A stretch of DNA of 64,000 bases from Bacteroides_D sp963543925 (lineage in GTDB: Bacteria; Bacteroidota; Bacteroidia; Bacteroidales; CAJPTX01): NCBI GenBank assembly GCA_963543925.1, contig CAUUCP010000001.1, positions 122,542 through 186,541 on the forward strand, in the 5' to 3' direction. The notes beneath the pieces are model-generated. The model was given only the letters and a program-made list of their open reading frames with translations. It did no database searches and had not been told where the DNA came from. The position numbers were made by a program, and so were the translations under genes. This document shows, piece after piece, positions 8,542 through 16,893 of this stretch (the stretch's first letter is position 1; every line of letters begins with the position of its first letter).

Positions 8542-10812
8542 TTAACGTATAACAACAAACTTACCTGCATAACTCCCCGTTACAAGCGGATCAGAAATCA
8601 GAACAAAATAGACACCACTCGCCACGGGATTTCCCGCTCCATTGCAAAGATCCCATGTGGCACGTCCTCCATTGCTTTGAAGCTCGCAAACAAGCTCTCC
8701 TCCACTGTCTAAAATCTTGAGATAACTATCTTTGACTAGTCCGTCAATCGTAAGAACCCCCAAAAAGTCAGGACGAACAGGGTTAGGATAAATCGTTACG
8801 CTAGAATAATCGCGCTCCGAACGCTTGGCATCAGTGAGTAAAGAAACCACACCAGCACTTGTGGCGATATAGAGCTTCCCCTGTCGTGGTTCGTAACCCA
8901 AGGCGGTAAATTTGTTGGAGGGAAGCGCAGAATTTCCTTCGGTATATTCCTCAAGTAAAAGCTTTTGGCTCGGCGATACTAACATCAATCCACGATTGGG
9001 ACGACTCACCCAGAGTCGATCCCCAGAGTCATTAAGAAGATAATCTATCGCTATACCCTCAAAGAGTACCGCATCTCCCTTTTTTGGGGTATGAATATAA
9101 ACACCGCCCAAGGAAATGAGTTCATCCTTGAGGAGTTGCATCGGATTTCGTGCATATACGAGTCCATTATTAGTACCCAAGAGTACATCAGCATTACTAT
9201 TGATATCCATCGCCAGCGTCACCACACCGTGGAACTGTTGTTCCCCCTGCAGGAATTGGGAATGAAATCCTTGCTTTCCTGCACTTCTAAAAAGAAGTTC
9301 TGGGTCTATGGCAGAAACCTCAGTAAAAGCAGTTGAACCTAAAAAGAGGAATTTCCGCGGCATCCACCGTAAAAAGACCTCGTAAGTACTATAATCCTTG
9401 GGTAATTTGGCTATCTGCCACTCCTTATTAGGCAATAAACGACAAAGGGTATTTTTACATACTACATATAGCGTCCCATCTGGCGCAACCTCTAACGTGT
9501 TGATATAGGGCATATTCCCAACTTGCGAAGGAAGCGGACTATTGAGCGGGGTGTAGTGTTCCTTGAGCTCCGTGCGTTCAAAAATAAAAAGCCCCGCCGA
9601 GGTAGTACCTATCGCATAACGCCCAATGGCCGAATCAAGTAAAACAAGACTAGTAATGGCCGTCTTTTCATTGAGATAAATATTCTCCCCTTGCCCCTCT
9701 GCCGAACGAAAAAAAAGAAAAGGTGCCCCCAATGCCAGAGTCTTATCTGTTGCAAGGTCATTATTCGTCAGTACAACCTCTTCCTCTGAAAGCGCAAGGA
9801 GCTTACCACAGGAGATAAAGGCTGGACTCACAGGGGACAACATCTCCTCCTCTCCGCTACTAGAAATACACAACAACCCCCGGTGTGCTGTGGCGAGATA
9901 AGTTGCCCCACTAGGGGTTGTATATCCCCCTACCACCCTATACTGCTGGGAGGGGGATATGCCTTGGTCGGAAAAAAGTATCTTCTCCTGACCTGAAAAG
10001 GATATACAGCACACCTGACCTACCTCAGGTACAAAGACCCCCTCTGCGGTTGCCCATACCCTACCCCGCAATGCATACGGACGTTGTACCAGAGTGCGCC
10101 AATTCCCTGCATCGTAAATCAAAAGCTCATACCCAACGGAAAGGAGACGAACTGCTATCAACTGATTGGAAAAATAAACAAGAGAATGTATAGCACCATG
10201 TAGTGCGCCCACGCGTTCCACTCTTTTAGACGCGAGAAGGTCTTGGCTTTGGTAAACCCCATCTGTGGTTGCAAAATACAAACCGTCTGGCGTACGAAGA
10301 CCTCCTGTCAAGGTTAATGCATTCGCGCGATTTTCACTCCAGAGTGGATAGCTCTCATGAAGTTTCTGATTCTGAAATATATAAACGTTATCAGAACTTA
10401 TGCCGACAACCGTCGTTGCATCCATTGGTAAAAAATCTATCAACGGAGAGCGCTCCCCACGCTTCACCAGCTCCTCCAAGTCTATAATTGTAGTACGTTG
10501 TTCTTGGGGAGAAAAATAATCCACGCGCCCAGAGAGATAACTCACCCAAAGAGAGCCATCGTCTAAAAGACGCGCTTCTCTGATATCTGCACTAGAGAGC
10601 TGCCGCAGCTTGGAATAACGTGTACGTTCCCCCGTTTCGATGTTATAACGAAGCAAGGTACTCCTACCGATTGCCAGACACTCCTTTCCATTCGTGGAGA
10701 AACCACTCAGTGCGTAATAGGATAGCAAATCGCCCCACACTCCCGTTTGTGCGAAGAGGATGGGGCGAGATAACGCAAGACAAAAAAGAAGAAGGACGAT
10801 TCTTAGACGCAT
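8542..10812 (-). CDS. porZ: PorZ-like type IX secretion / anionic LPS delivery protein
   Basis: A 756-residue exported protein. Residues 1-21 form a signal peptide ending LFAQ. The body is a long series of beta-propeller-like repeats (recurring short segments such as LLDDGSLWVSYLSG, LGTNNGLVYAR and LYIATSAGVVSL), consistent with the two-component-regulator propeller fold. The last ~85 residues (from VTIYPNPVRP to GKFVVIR) form a type IX CTD-like beta-sandwich. Length and domain order match P. gingivalis PorZ (about 776 aa), which feeds anionic LPS to the PorU sortase on the cell surface. It overlaps rdgB by 10 bp and ends an operon with dTDP-rhamnose genes. Assignment rests on architecture and remembered family features; another CTD-bearing propeller protein is the alternative. 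Confidence 0.75.
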   Translation of the reverse strand: MRLRIVLLLFCLALSRPILFAQTGVWGDLLSYYALSGFSTNGKECLAIGRSTLLRYNIETGERTRYSKLRQLSSADIREARLLDDGSLWVSYLSGRVDYFSPQEQRTTIIDLEELVKRGERSPLIDFLPMDATTVVGISSDNVYIFQNQKLHESYPLWSENRANALTLTGGLRTPDGLYFATTDGVYQSQDLLASKRVERVGALHGAIHSLVYFSNQLIAVRLLSVGYELLIYDAGNWRTLVQRPYALRGRVWATAEGVFVPEVGQVCCISFSGQEKILFSDQGISPSQQYRVVGGYTTPSGATYLATAHRGLLCISSSGEEEMLSPVSPAFISCGKLLALSEEEVVLTNNDLATDKTLALGAPFLFFRSAEGQGENIYLNEKTAITSLVLLDSAIGRYAIGTTSAGLFIFERTELKEHYTPLNSPLPSQVGNMPYINTLEVAPDGTLYVVCKNTLCRLLPNKEWQIAKLPKDYSTYEVFLRWMPRKFLFLGSTAFTEVSAIDPELLFRSAGKQGFHSQFLQGEQQFHGVVTLAMDINSNADVLLGTNNGLVYARNPMQLLKDELISLGGVYIHTPKKGDAVLFEGIAIDYLLNDSGDRLWVSRPNRGLMLVSPSQKLLLEEYTEGNSALPSNKFTALGYEPRQGKLYIATSAGVVSLLTDAKRSERDYSSVTIYPNPVRPDFLGVLTIDGLVKDSYLKILDSGGELVCELQSNGGRATWDLCNGAGNPVASGVYFVLISDPLVTGSYAGKFVVIR

Positions 10813-11387
10813 TCGTTTTCTTTTAAGTAGGCGACCATGGCGGCGATGGCTCGTGCCCGATGGCTCATCTCATTTTTTTTCGCAAGAGACATCTCTGCAA
10901 ACGAGAGCTGCTCACCCTTGGGACGAAATATCGGGTCATACCCAAAGCCCTCAACCCCATGACGCTCCGTGAGGATCTCACCGTCCACTCTCCCCTCAAA
11001 CTGATGCACGTTACCATCAAGGATCAGGGAGACCACTGTCCGAAAACAAGCCCTCCGATCACGAACCCCCTCCATTGCACTTAGGAGCTTATTTACATTG
11101 TCGTCAAAAGTACAATGTGCGCCTGCATAGCGCGCAGAATAAACCCCAGGAGCACCACCCAGAGCCGCCACCTCAAGCCCAGAATCGTCAGAAAAAACAG
11201 GACGGTGTAGCGCTGCATAAATCACCTGTGCTTTCTGCGCAGAGTTCCCCTCAATCGTGTCATGCTCCTCTGGGATATCACCTTTCCACCCAAACTCGGA
11301 CGGAGAAGCTATGCGATACTGCACAGGAAGCAACGAAGCAACCTCCTGCACTTTATGAGCATTTTGCGTTGCAAAAACCAAGAGCAT
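10803..11387 (-). CDS. rdgB: Non-canonical purine NTP pyrophosphatase (RdgB/HAM1)
   Basis: Hydrolyses ITP, dITP and XTP to monophosphates, keeping deaminated purines out of nucleic acids. The 194-residue sequence starts LLVFATQNAHKVQEV, the substrate-binding signature of the family, and carries FSDDSGLEVAALGGAPGVYSAR, cut here to the key part DDSGLEV and GAPGVYSAR, followed by FGYDPIF and SHRARAI near the C-terminus. Length is typical. It lies 11 bp after the phosphomutase stop and its end overlaps the start of porZ by 10 bp, so the three genes are co-transcribed. Confidence 0.93.
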   Translation of the reverse strand: MLLVFATQNAHKVQEVASLLPVQYRIASPSEFGWKGDIPEEHDTIEGNSAQKAQVIYAALHRPVFSDDSGLEVAALGGAPGVYSARYAGAHCTFDDNVNKLLSAMEGVRDRRACFRTVVSLILDGNVHQFEGRVDGEILTERHGVEGFGYDPIFRPKGEQLSFAEMSLAKKNEMSHRARAIAAMVAYLKENECV

Positions 11388-11398
11388 TTCTGTACCAA

Positions 11399-13123
11399 TT
11401 ACCCAGCAATAGAATCCAATATCGCTTCTATGCGCATACTAAGCTCTTGCTCTATCTTCGCATCAAAACGTGGCGCACGCATCATGATATAGTACTTAAT
11501 CTTAGGTTCCGTGCCCGAAGGACGTACCAAAAGACGAGAGCCACCCTCCGTCTCAAACTCCAGCACATCCGCGTGGAGGGAAGGCTTGCTCTCCTCTACA
11601 CCAGTCTGTGGATTGTAAGTCCGACCTTCCAAATAATCAGTAACGCGTACTACCTTCTCTTCCCCTAATTGTAAAGGTGGTGTGGCACGCAAACGCCCCA
11701 TACGTTCGACAATCTCTTGTTGTCCCTCCTCTCCCTTCCGTACCAAGGAACGTTGTGCATGTTTCCAATAACCGTATTTCGCGTAAAGACGTTGTAACTC
11801 TTCACAAAGGTTTGTACCACGCGCCAGCGCCCATGCTGCAAACTCTGATAGAAGCAGAGAACTCTGCACGGCATCTTTGTCGCGAACCTTGTCGCCCACT
11901 AAATAGCCATGACTCTCCTCTGCCCCCATAACGAAACGGAACTTGCCTTCACGCCCAGCAATCTCCTCTGCGATGTACTTAAATCCTGTGAGGACATGCC
12001 GCATCTCCACCTTATATGCCGCTGCAAGATCGTCGAGTAACGGGGTCGTCACTATCGTTCTGACCATAAAACGCTTCGTGCGCGACAGCTTTAGCTCTTG
12101 CTCTCGTTCTAGTACAAAGTAGGCTAGGAGAATCGCTATCTGATTTCCATCAAATCTTACGAGCTCTCCCTTGGCATCACGTGCATACATCCCAACACGA
12201 TCCGCATCCGGGTCTGTACCCAAGACCAATGCCGCCTGAGTCTCTTCTGCCAAGGATACTGCCAGACTCATCGCAGAGGGTTCTTCGGGATTAGGAGAGG
12301 CTACGGTCGAAAAATTCCCATCAGGATCTCGTTGCTTGGTCACGATATGTACATTTTTAAACCCTCTTCGCCGCAAAGCTTGTGGAACAAGAGTCCCCCC
12401 CGTACCATGAATCGGAGTATAGACAATCCCCATTTCTGCAGACGACTCTGAAAGTTTTTCGCTACACAACGGAGAGGAAAGAAGCATACTCAAATACACC
12501 TCATCCATCTCTTGACCCACTCGGACAATTAGCGAGGAATCCCCCTTATGTTTCACCTCTTCGACATTCCCCAAAGCGAGAACCTCAGTGATTATCCCCT
12601 TGTCATGCGGAGGCACCACCTGCGCACCATCACCCCAGTAAACTTTATATCCATTGTACTCCTTCGGATTATGAGAAGCCGTAATCACAATCCCTGCATG
12701 ACAAGAAAGGGAACGAACCGTAAAACTCAACTGTGGCGTAGGACGAAGTGAGTCGTAAAGAAAAACCCGAATCCCATTGGCGGCAAGGGTGTCTGCTGCC
12801 ACCTCTGCAAAACGTGCACTATTGTTTCGACAATCATAGGCAATAGCCACGCGCAGCTCTGCTACCCTGGGATAGTTCTTGCGAAGGTAGTTTGCCAAAC
12901 CCTGTGTGGCACGACCTACGGTGTAGATATTGAGGCGATTAGGACCCACACCCATAATACCCCGCATACCTCCCGTACCGAACTCGAGATCGCGCGAAAA
13001 GGACTCGCGAAGTGTTACAGGATCGTTCTCCAAGAGCCACTGTACACGCTCTCGCGTATCCTTGTCATACTCGTAGGAAAGCCAAGCGCGTACACGCGCC
13101 ATAATGTCTTCGGATATATCCAT
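11399..13123 (-). CDS. Phosphoglucomutase/phosphomannomutase family enzyme
   Basis: A 574-residue alpha-D-phosphohexomutase interconverting 1- and 6-phosphorylated sugars. The phosphoserine loop TASHNPKEYNGYKVYW, the metal-binding loop DPDADRVG, the sugar-binding loop GAEESHGY and the phosphate-binding loop RPSGTEPKIKYY are all present and in order, covering the four domains. The length and the GGMRG motif near the N-terminus resemble the long PGM subgroup (PgcA/PGM2-like) common in Bacteroidota. It starts 1 bp after rfbD, and is placed to supply glucose-1-phosphate for dTDP-sugar and polysaccharide synthesis. Glucose versus mannose preference cannot be decided from sequence alone. Confidence 0.92.
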   Translation of the reverse strand: MDISEDIMARVRAWLSYEYDKDTRERVQWLLENDPVTLRESFSRDLEFGTGGMRGIMGVGPNRLNIYTVGRATQGLANYLRKNYPRVAELRVAIAYDCRNNSARFAEVAADTLAANGIRVFLYDSLRPTPQLSFTVRSLSCHAGIVITASHNPKEYNGYKVYWGDGAQVVPPHDKGIITEVLALGNVEEVKHKGDSSLIVRVGQEMDEVYLSMLLSSPLCSEKLSESSAEMGIVYTPIHGTGGTLVPQALRRRGFKNVHIVTKQRDPDGNFSTVASPNPEEPSAMSLAVSLAEETQAALVLGTDPDADRVGMYARDAKGELVRFDGNQIAILLAYFVLEREQELKLSRTKRFMVRTIVTTPLLDDLAAAYKVEMRHVLTGFKYIAEEIAGREGKFRFVMGAEESHGYLVGDKVRDKDAVQSSLLLSEFAAWALARGTNLCEELQRLYAKYGYWKHAQRSLVRKGEEGQQEIVERMGRLRATPPLQLGEEKVVRVTDYLEGRTYNPQTGVEESKPSLHADVLEFETEGGSRLLVRPSGTEPKIKYYIMMRAPRFDAKIEQELSMRIEAILDSIAG

Positions 13124-14014
13124 TTAACGTTTCTCTAAATATTCCTTACGAAAGAAATCTCCATTATCTCGTTGCCTCAACTCTTCAAAGCACTCACGAA
13201 CCCCATCTAGCCAACTCACTGCGAATAACCCCAAAGAGGCGCGAGTCGCTTGTGAATCTAAAACACTACATGCCGGACGAGGCGCTGCAGACTTCCATTC
13301 CTCAGAACGGATCGGAAGAATGGTATTTGTTGTACCTAACAACATGCGAAGATAACACGCAAAATCAAACCAAGAGGCCACCCCGAGATCAGAATAATGA
13401 TAAATGCCTATCGAACGACGATTTTGAGTGACTAGCGAAACAATCGCTTGCGCCAAATGGGTCGCCCAAGTAGGGGTACCTACCTGATCATAGATCACGC
13501 GCAATGGCGTCCCTTGCAAACACTTTAAGAGGATTGTGTGAAAAAAGTTGCGATCGTAATAGGAATACAACCAACTCGTTCGCAGTACAAGAGCATTTCC
13601 CGTACTCAGGACTGCTATCTCCCCAGCCCGCTTGCTTTGCGCATAAACCCCTTCTGGAGCAGGTACATCCTCTTCTCTATGAGGAAGGTTTCCCACTCCA
13701 CCAAAAACATAATCCGTAGAAATATGTAGTAAATGGGCACCCACCTCTACCGCTGACTCAGCCAAAAGCCGTGGGCCTAACGCATTGACACGATAAGCAG
13801 CCTCGGGGTCTACTTCTGCTCGGTCTACAGCCGTATACGCAGCACAGTTTACTACCCAGTCAGGACGATAGCTACGAAAGACCTCTTGCACTGCTGTACG
13901 CGACGCAATATCCAGATCGGCGTGCGAGAGAAATACGACTTCCGACCACGGGGCAATCTCATGCAAGGTACGCCCCAACTGTCCTTGAGCTCCTGTGACA
14001 AGTACTTTAGACAC
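13124..14014 (-). CDS. rfbD: dTDP-4-dehydrorhamnose reductase
   Basis: NADPH-dependent last step of dTDP-L-rhamnose synthesis. The 296-residue SDR protein has the Rossmann motif GAQGQLGRTL at residues 7-16, NCAAYTAVDRAE, the STDYVF segment with the catalytic Ser/Thr, and the YxxxK pair in YAQSKRAGE. It follows rfbC by 8 bp and abuts the phosphomutase gene. RfbA and RfbB are not in the window, so the rhamnose pathway is split over at least two loci. In Porphyromonas, rhamnose is a component of O-LPS/A-LPS, which fits the presence of porZ downstream. Confidence 0.94.
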   Translation of the reverse strand: MSKVLVTGAQGQLGRTLHEIAPWSEVVFLSHADLDIASRTAVQEVFRSYRPDWVVNCAAYTAVDRAEVDPEAAYRVNALGPRLLAESAVEVGAHLLHISTDYVFGGVGNLPHREEDVPAPEGVYAQSKRAGEIAVLSTGNALVLRTSWLYSYYDRNFFHTILLKCLQGTPLRVIYDQVGTPTWATHLAQAIVSLVTQNRRSIGIYHYSDLGVASWFDFACYLRMLLGTTNTILPIRSEEWKSAAPRPACSVLDSQATRASLGLFAVSWLDGVRECFEELRQRDNGDFFRKEYLEKR

Positions 14015-14022
14015 GATTCTTC

Positions 14023-14565
14023 CTAATAAATAGCACGTTGTAAGAATGGGTGATGTTTATCCTTTTCGGAGACTATCACCTGCTCTTCTGGAATCCCCCA
14101 TGGAATAGCCAAGGTAGGATCATTGTACGCAATGCCGTGCTCGGTCAATGGATTCCAAAAATCATCGCACTTATACTGTACGATCGCATGCTCACTATGT
14201 ACCGCATAGCCATGAGCAAAACCATGAGGGATATAAAGCATCGCATGCTCTTTGTCATCTAGCCAAACCGAGACAAAACGCCCAAAGGTCATAGAGTGCT
14301 TTCGCAAATCTACTGCCACGTCTAGAATACGCCCCTGCAAAACCCCCACCAATTTCGCTTGAGGAGAAGGTGGGAGCTGATAATGCAAACCACGTATCAC
14401 GCCATAGCCCGACTCCGCTACATTGTCCTGCACAAAGGTATTACAGAAACCAAGAGCATCCCAACTTTGTTCGTTAAAGCTCTCATAAAAAAGCCCTCTA
14501 TGATCATGATAGAGGTGCGGGTGTAGTATCACAACACCGTCAATAGCTGTAGGTTCTAATTCCAT
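14023..14565 (-). CDS. rfbC: dTDP-4-dehydrorhamnose 3,5-epimerase
   Basis: Cupin-fold epimerase acting before RfbD. Motifs are HPHLYHDHRGLFYESF near the N-terminus, QDNVAESGYGVIRGLHYQ containing the catalytic His, VDLRKHSMTFG, and YIPHGFAHGY with the family Tyr/His cluster. The frame is open to a GTG at 14592, but the ATG at 14565 gives 180 residues starting MELEPTAIDG, the usual length and start context, so it is preferred. A run of hairpins covers 14592-14628 just upstream, which also argues against the GTG start. It is followed by rfbD after 8 bp. Confidence 0.94.
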   Translation of the reverse strand: MELEPTAIDGVVILHPHLYHDHRGLFYESFNEQSWDALGFCNTFVQDNVAESGYGVIRGLHYQLPPSPQAKLVGVLQGRILDVAVDLRKHSMTFGRFVSVWLDDKEHAMLYIPHGFAHGYAVHSEHAIVQYKCDDFWNPLTEHGIAYNDPTLAIPWGIPEEQVIVSEKDKHHPFLQRAIY

Positions 14566-14591
14566 TCTCTGTTTCGTTTCTTGCTGATTCA

Positions 14592-14628
14592 CTGCTACAG
14601 GAGTAGCAGCCCCCTCCTCACGAGGGGG
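14592..14628 (-). promoter_or_regulatory. Two tandem perfect hairpins between lptB and rfbC
   Basis: Two adjacent inverted repeats: CTGCTAC-AGGA-GTAGCAG (14592-14609) and CCCCCTC-CTCAC-GAGGGGG (14610-14628), each with a perfect 7-bp stem. Neither is followed by a T-run on the reverse strand, so they may attenuate or stabilise the mRNA rather than terminate it. They separate lptB from the rhamnose genes. Confidence 0.4.
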
Positions 14629-14703
14629 AAAACGATCGAGGTGAGAGAATGACGGTTGAGAGCTACGAATGATTCAAGATGTTAAGGGTTTAACTTCAGA
14701 TTA

Positions 14704-15447
14704 TTAATGTAGTTGGAAATTCTTTCCAAGATAGACTTCGCGCACACGTTCGTTGGCCGCAAGCTCCGCCGTAGTACCAGCCATCAAGATAGAGCCATCA
14801 AAAAGTAAATAAGCACGATCGGTGATCGAGAGCGTCTCCCGCACATTGTGATCCGTGATAAGAATCCCTATGTTACGGTCTTTCAAATGCGCCACGATGT
14901 GCTGTATATCTTCCACGGCTATGGGGTCTACACCAGCAAACGGCTCATCAAGAAGAATAAACTTCGGGTCAAGCGCCAAGGCTCTTGCGATCTCGGTGCG
15001 ACGTTTCTCACCCCCCGAGAGCTGTATCCCCAGATTCTTACGGATCTTCTGTAAATTGAACTCTGATAACAAGCTCTCGACCTTCTCACGTTGGTAAGAT
15101 TTCGGCTGCCCTGTCATTTCAAGTACTGCACGGATGTTATCCTCTACCGAGAGTTTACGAAAAACACTCTCCTCCTGAGCCAAATACCCGATCCCCCGCT
15201 GGGCGCGACGATAAACGGGCTCGCATGTTATCCGTGTATCGTCAAGATAAATTTCCCCCTCATTAGGCGTTATAAGCCCCACGATCATGTAAAAGGTTGT
15301 GGTCTTTCCCGCCCCATTAGGCCCCAAAAGCCCCACGATCTCTCCCTGTCGCACCTCAATACTCACACCCTTGACCACAGTACGCTTTTTATAACGCTTC
15401 ACCAAGGCGGTCGTATGTAGACGCATCTGAGTTGCGGAATCCGACAT
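14704..15447 (-). CDS. lptB: LPS export ABC transporter ATP-binding protein
   Basis: A 247-residue ABC ATPase that powers LPS extraction from the inner membrane with LptF/G. Walker A GPNGAGKT, the Q-loop (YLAQEESVFRKL), signature LSGGEKRR, Walker B ILLDEPFAGVDP and the switch His in TDHNVRET are all visible. The wording around the Q-loop and the DEPFAGVDPIAV segment is characteristic of LptB rather than other ABC ATPases. It lies 10 bp downstream of lpdA and 138 bp upstream of rfbC. The partners LptF, LptG and LptC are not in the window. Confidence 0.92.
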   Translation of the reverse strand: MSDSATQMRLHTTALVKRYKKRTVVKGVSIEVRQGEIVGLLGPNGAGKTTTFYMIVGLITPNEGEIYLDDTRITCEPVYRRAQRGIGYLAQEESVFRKLSVEDNIRAVLEMTGQPKSYQREKVESLLSEFNLQKIRKNLGIQLSGGEKRRTEIARALALDPKFILLDEPFAGVDPIAVEDIQHIVAHLKDRNIGILITDHNVRETLSITDRAYLLFDGSILMAGTTAELAANERVREVYLGKNFQLH

Positions 15448-15457
15448 GAGAAGCTTT

Positions 15458-16846
15458 TTATAGATGTAAACAATGTCCTAACGCCTGAGCTGCAGCCTCG
15501 GCCACTGCCTCACTCAGCGTCGGATGAGGGTGAATGGTACTATGCAAAGCCTCGACCGTAACACCACTCCCCATAGCTAGCGCCAACTCCGCAATCATTT
15601 CCGTGGCCGATGCGCCGACAATGTGTGCTCCGATCAATACGTGATCCTCTTTTCGGAAAAGAAGCTTAACAAAACCATCCCGAGAGGCCATCGCCGTGGC
15701 TTTTCCTGAAGCGGTGAACGGAAAATTCCCTACCAAATAGTCTATCCCCAGTTCCTTAGCTTGACGTTCCCGCAACCCGACCGAGCCTATTTCAGGAGTC
15801 GTATAGATACACGCTGGCACCACATCATAACGCATAGGAGGGGTCTTAGTATCTAGAATGTAATCCACACACGCCACTGCCTCGGCAGAAGCCACATGCG
15901 CTAAAGCGATGGTCGGTATCACATCCCCTATCGCATAAACGCTCGGTACACTCGTTTGGAAATGATCGTTGACCAGAATACGCCCTCGCTCTGTAGCAAT
16001 CCCCAAACCTTCTAGTCCTAATCCCTCTGTATTCGCTTGAATACCTACTGCCGAGAGCACCTGCTCTACCACCAAGGTCTCAACACCCTTGGACGTTTCA
16101 ATAGAGAGAGTACACAGCTCATTCTCTACCTTTACCTCCAAGAGCTTGGCACCGACCATCGTCTTGATCTTGGCTTTACGAAAGGCTCTCCCTATCGCCT
16201 TGGAAACCTCTTCATCCTCTAGCGGTAAAAGCTGTGGCAATGCCTCGATGAGAGTGACCTCCGTCCCCATGGCATTGTAAAACAGAGCCAGTTCAGAACC
16301 AATAGCCCCAGAGCCGATCACTGCCAGTGTCGCGGGACGTTTTTGTTGCGTCAAAGCTTCGCGATATCCGATGATATGCCTACCATCAATCGGGAGCTGT
16401 GGCAACTCCCGAGGACGTGCACCCGTCGCAATGATGATATTCGTTGCCTCCAGCGTCTTCTGTTCCCCATTGTGCGTCACCTCCACTTGATGAGGATCTA
16501 GCAATCTTGCCTCTCCACGAACGATATCGACCCCCGCCTTGTTCAATAGATAAAGCACACCCTTACTCATCGATGCTGCCACCTCGCGACTACGCTCGAT
16601 AACCCTTGGAAAGTTGACATGCGCTGCCTCTACAACCACTCCGAAATCGGCTGCATTACGCACCGTTTCACATACATGCGCACTGTGCAATAGCGCTTTT
16701 GTCGGAATGCAACCGAAGTTCAAGCAGACACCACCCAAGGCCTCCCGCTCAACAATTGCCACGTGTTTCAAACCTCCATGCGCTCCCTGCAAGGCAGCTA
16801 TATAACCGCCAGGTCCACTCCCTATCACGACGAGATCGTATTTCAT
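15458..16846 (-). CDS. lpdA: Dihydrolipoyl dehydrogenase (E3)
   Basis: Flavoprotein that reoxidises dihydrolipoamide in 2-oxoacid dehydrogenase or glycine cleavage complexes. From the ATG at 16846 (462 aa) it begins MKYDLVVIGSGPGGYIAA with the FAD-binding GxGxxG. The redox disulfide is in GGVCLNFGCIPTKALLHS, the NAD-binding motif is GSGAIGSELA, and the C-terminal active-site pair is HPHPTLSEAV. The frame extends upstream to 16900 and overlaps rlmD by 7 bp, but those 18 residues are not family-like. The gene is 10 bp ahead of lptB; no E1 or E2 subunit lies in the window. Confidence 0.92.
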   Translation of the reverse strand: MKYDLVVIGSGPGGYIAALQGAHGGLKHVAIVEREALGGVCLNFGCIPTKALLHSAHVCETVRNAADFGVVVEAAHVNFPRVIERSREVAASMSKGVLYLLNKAGVDIVRGEARLLDPHQVEVTHNGEQKTLEATNIIIATGARPRELPQLPIDGRHIIGYREALTQQKRPATLAVIGSGAIGSELALFYNAMGTEVTLIEALPQLLPLEDEEVSKAIGRAFRKAKIKTMVGAKLLEVKVENELCTLSIETSKGVETLVVEQVLSAVGIQANTEGLGLEGLGIATERGRILVNDHFQTSVPSVYAIGDVIPTIALAHVASAEAVACVDYILDTKTPPMRYDVVPACIYTTPEIGSVGLRERQAKELGIDYLVGNFPFTASGKATAMASRDGFVKLLFRKEDHVLIGAHIVGASATEMIAELALAMGSGVTVEALHSTIHPHPTLSEAVAEAAAQALGHCLHL

Positions 16847-16893
16847 TGGTATATCTATCTTAGCGTTAGGTTCAATTCTCAAACAAGTTCTCT

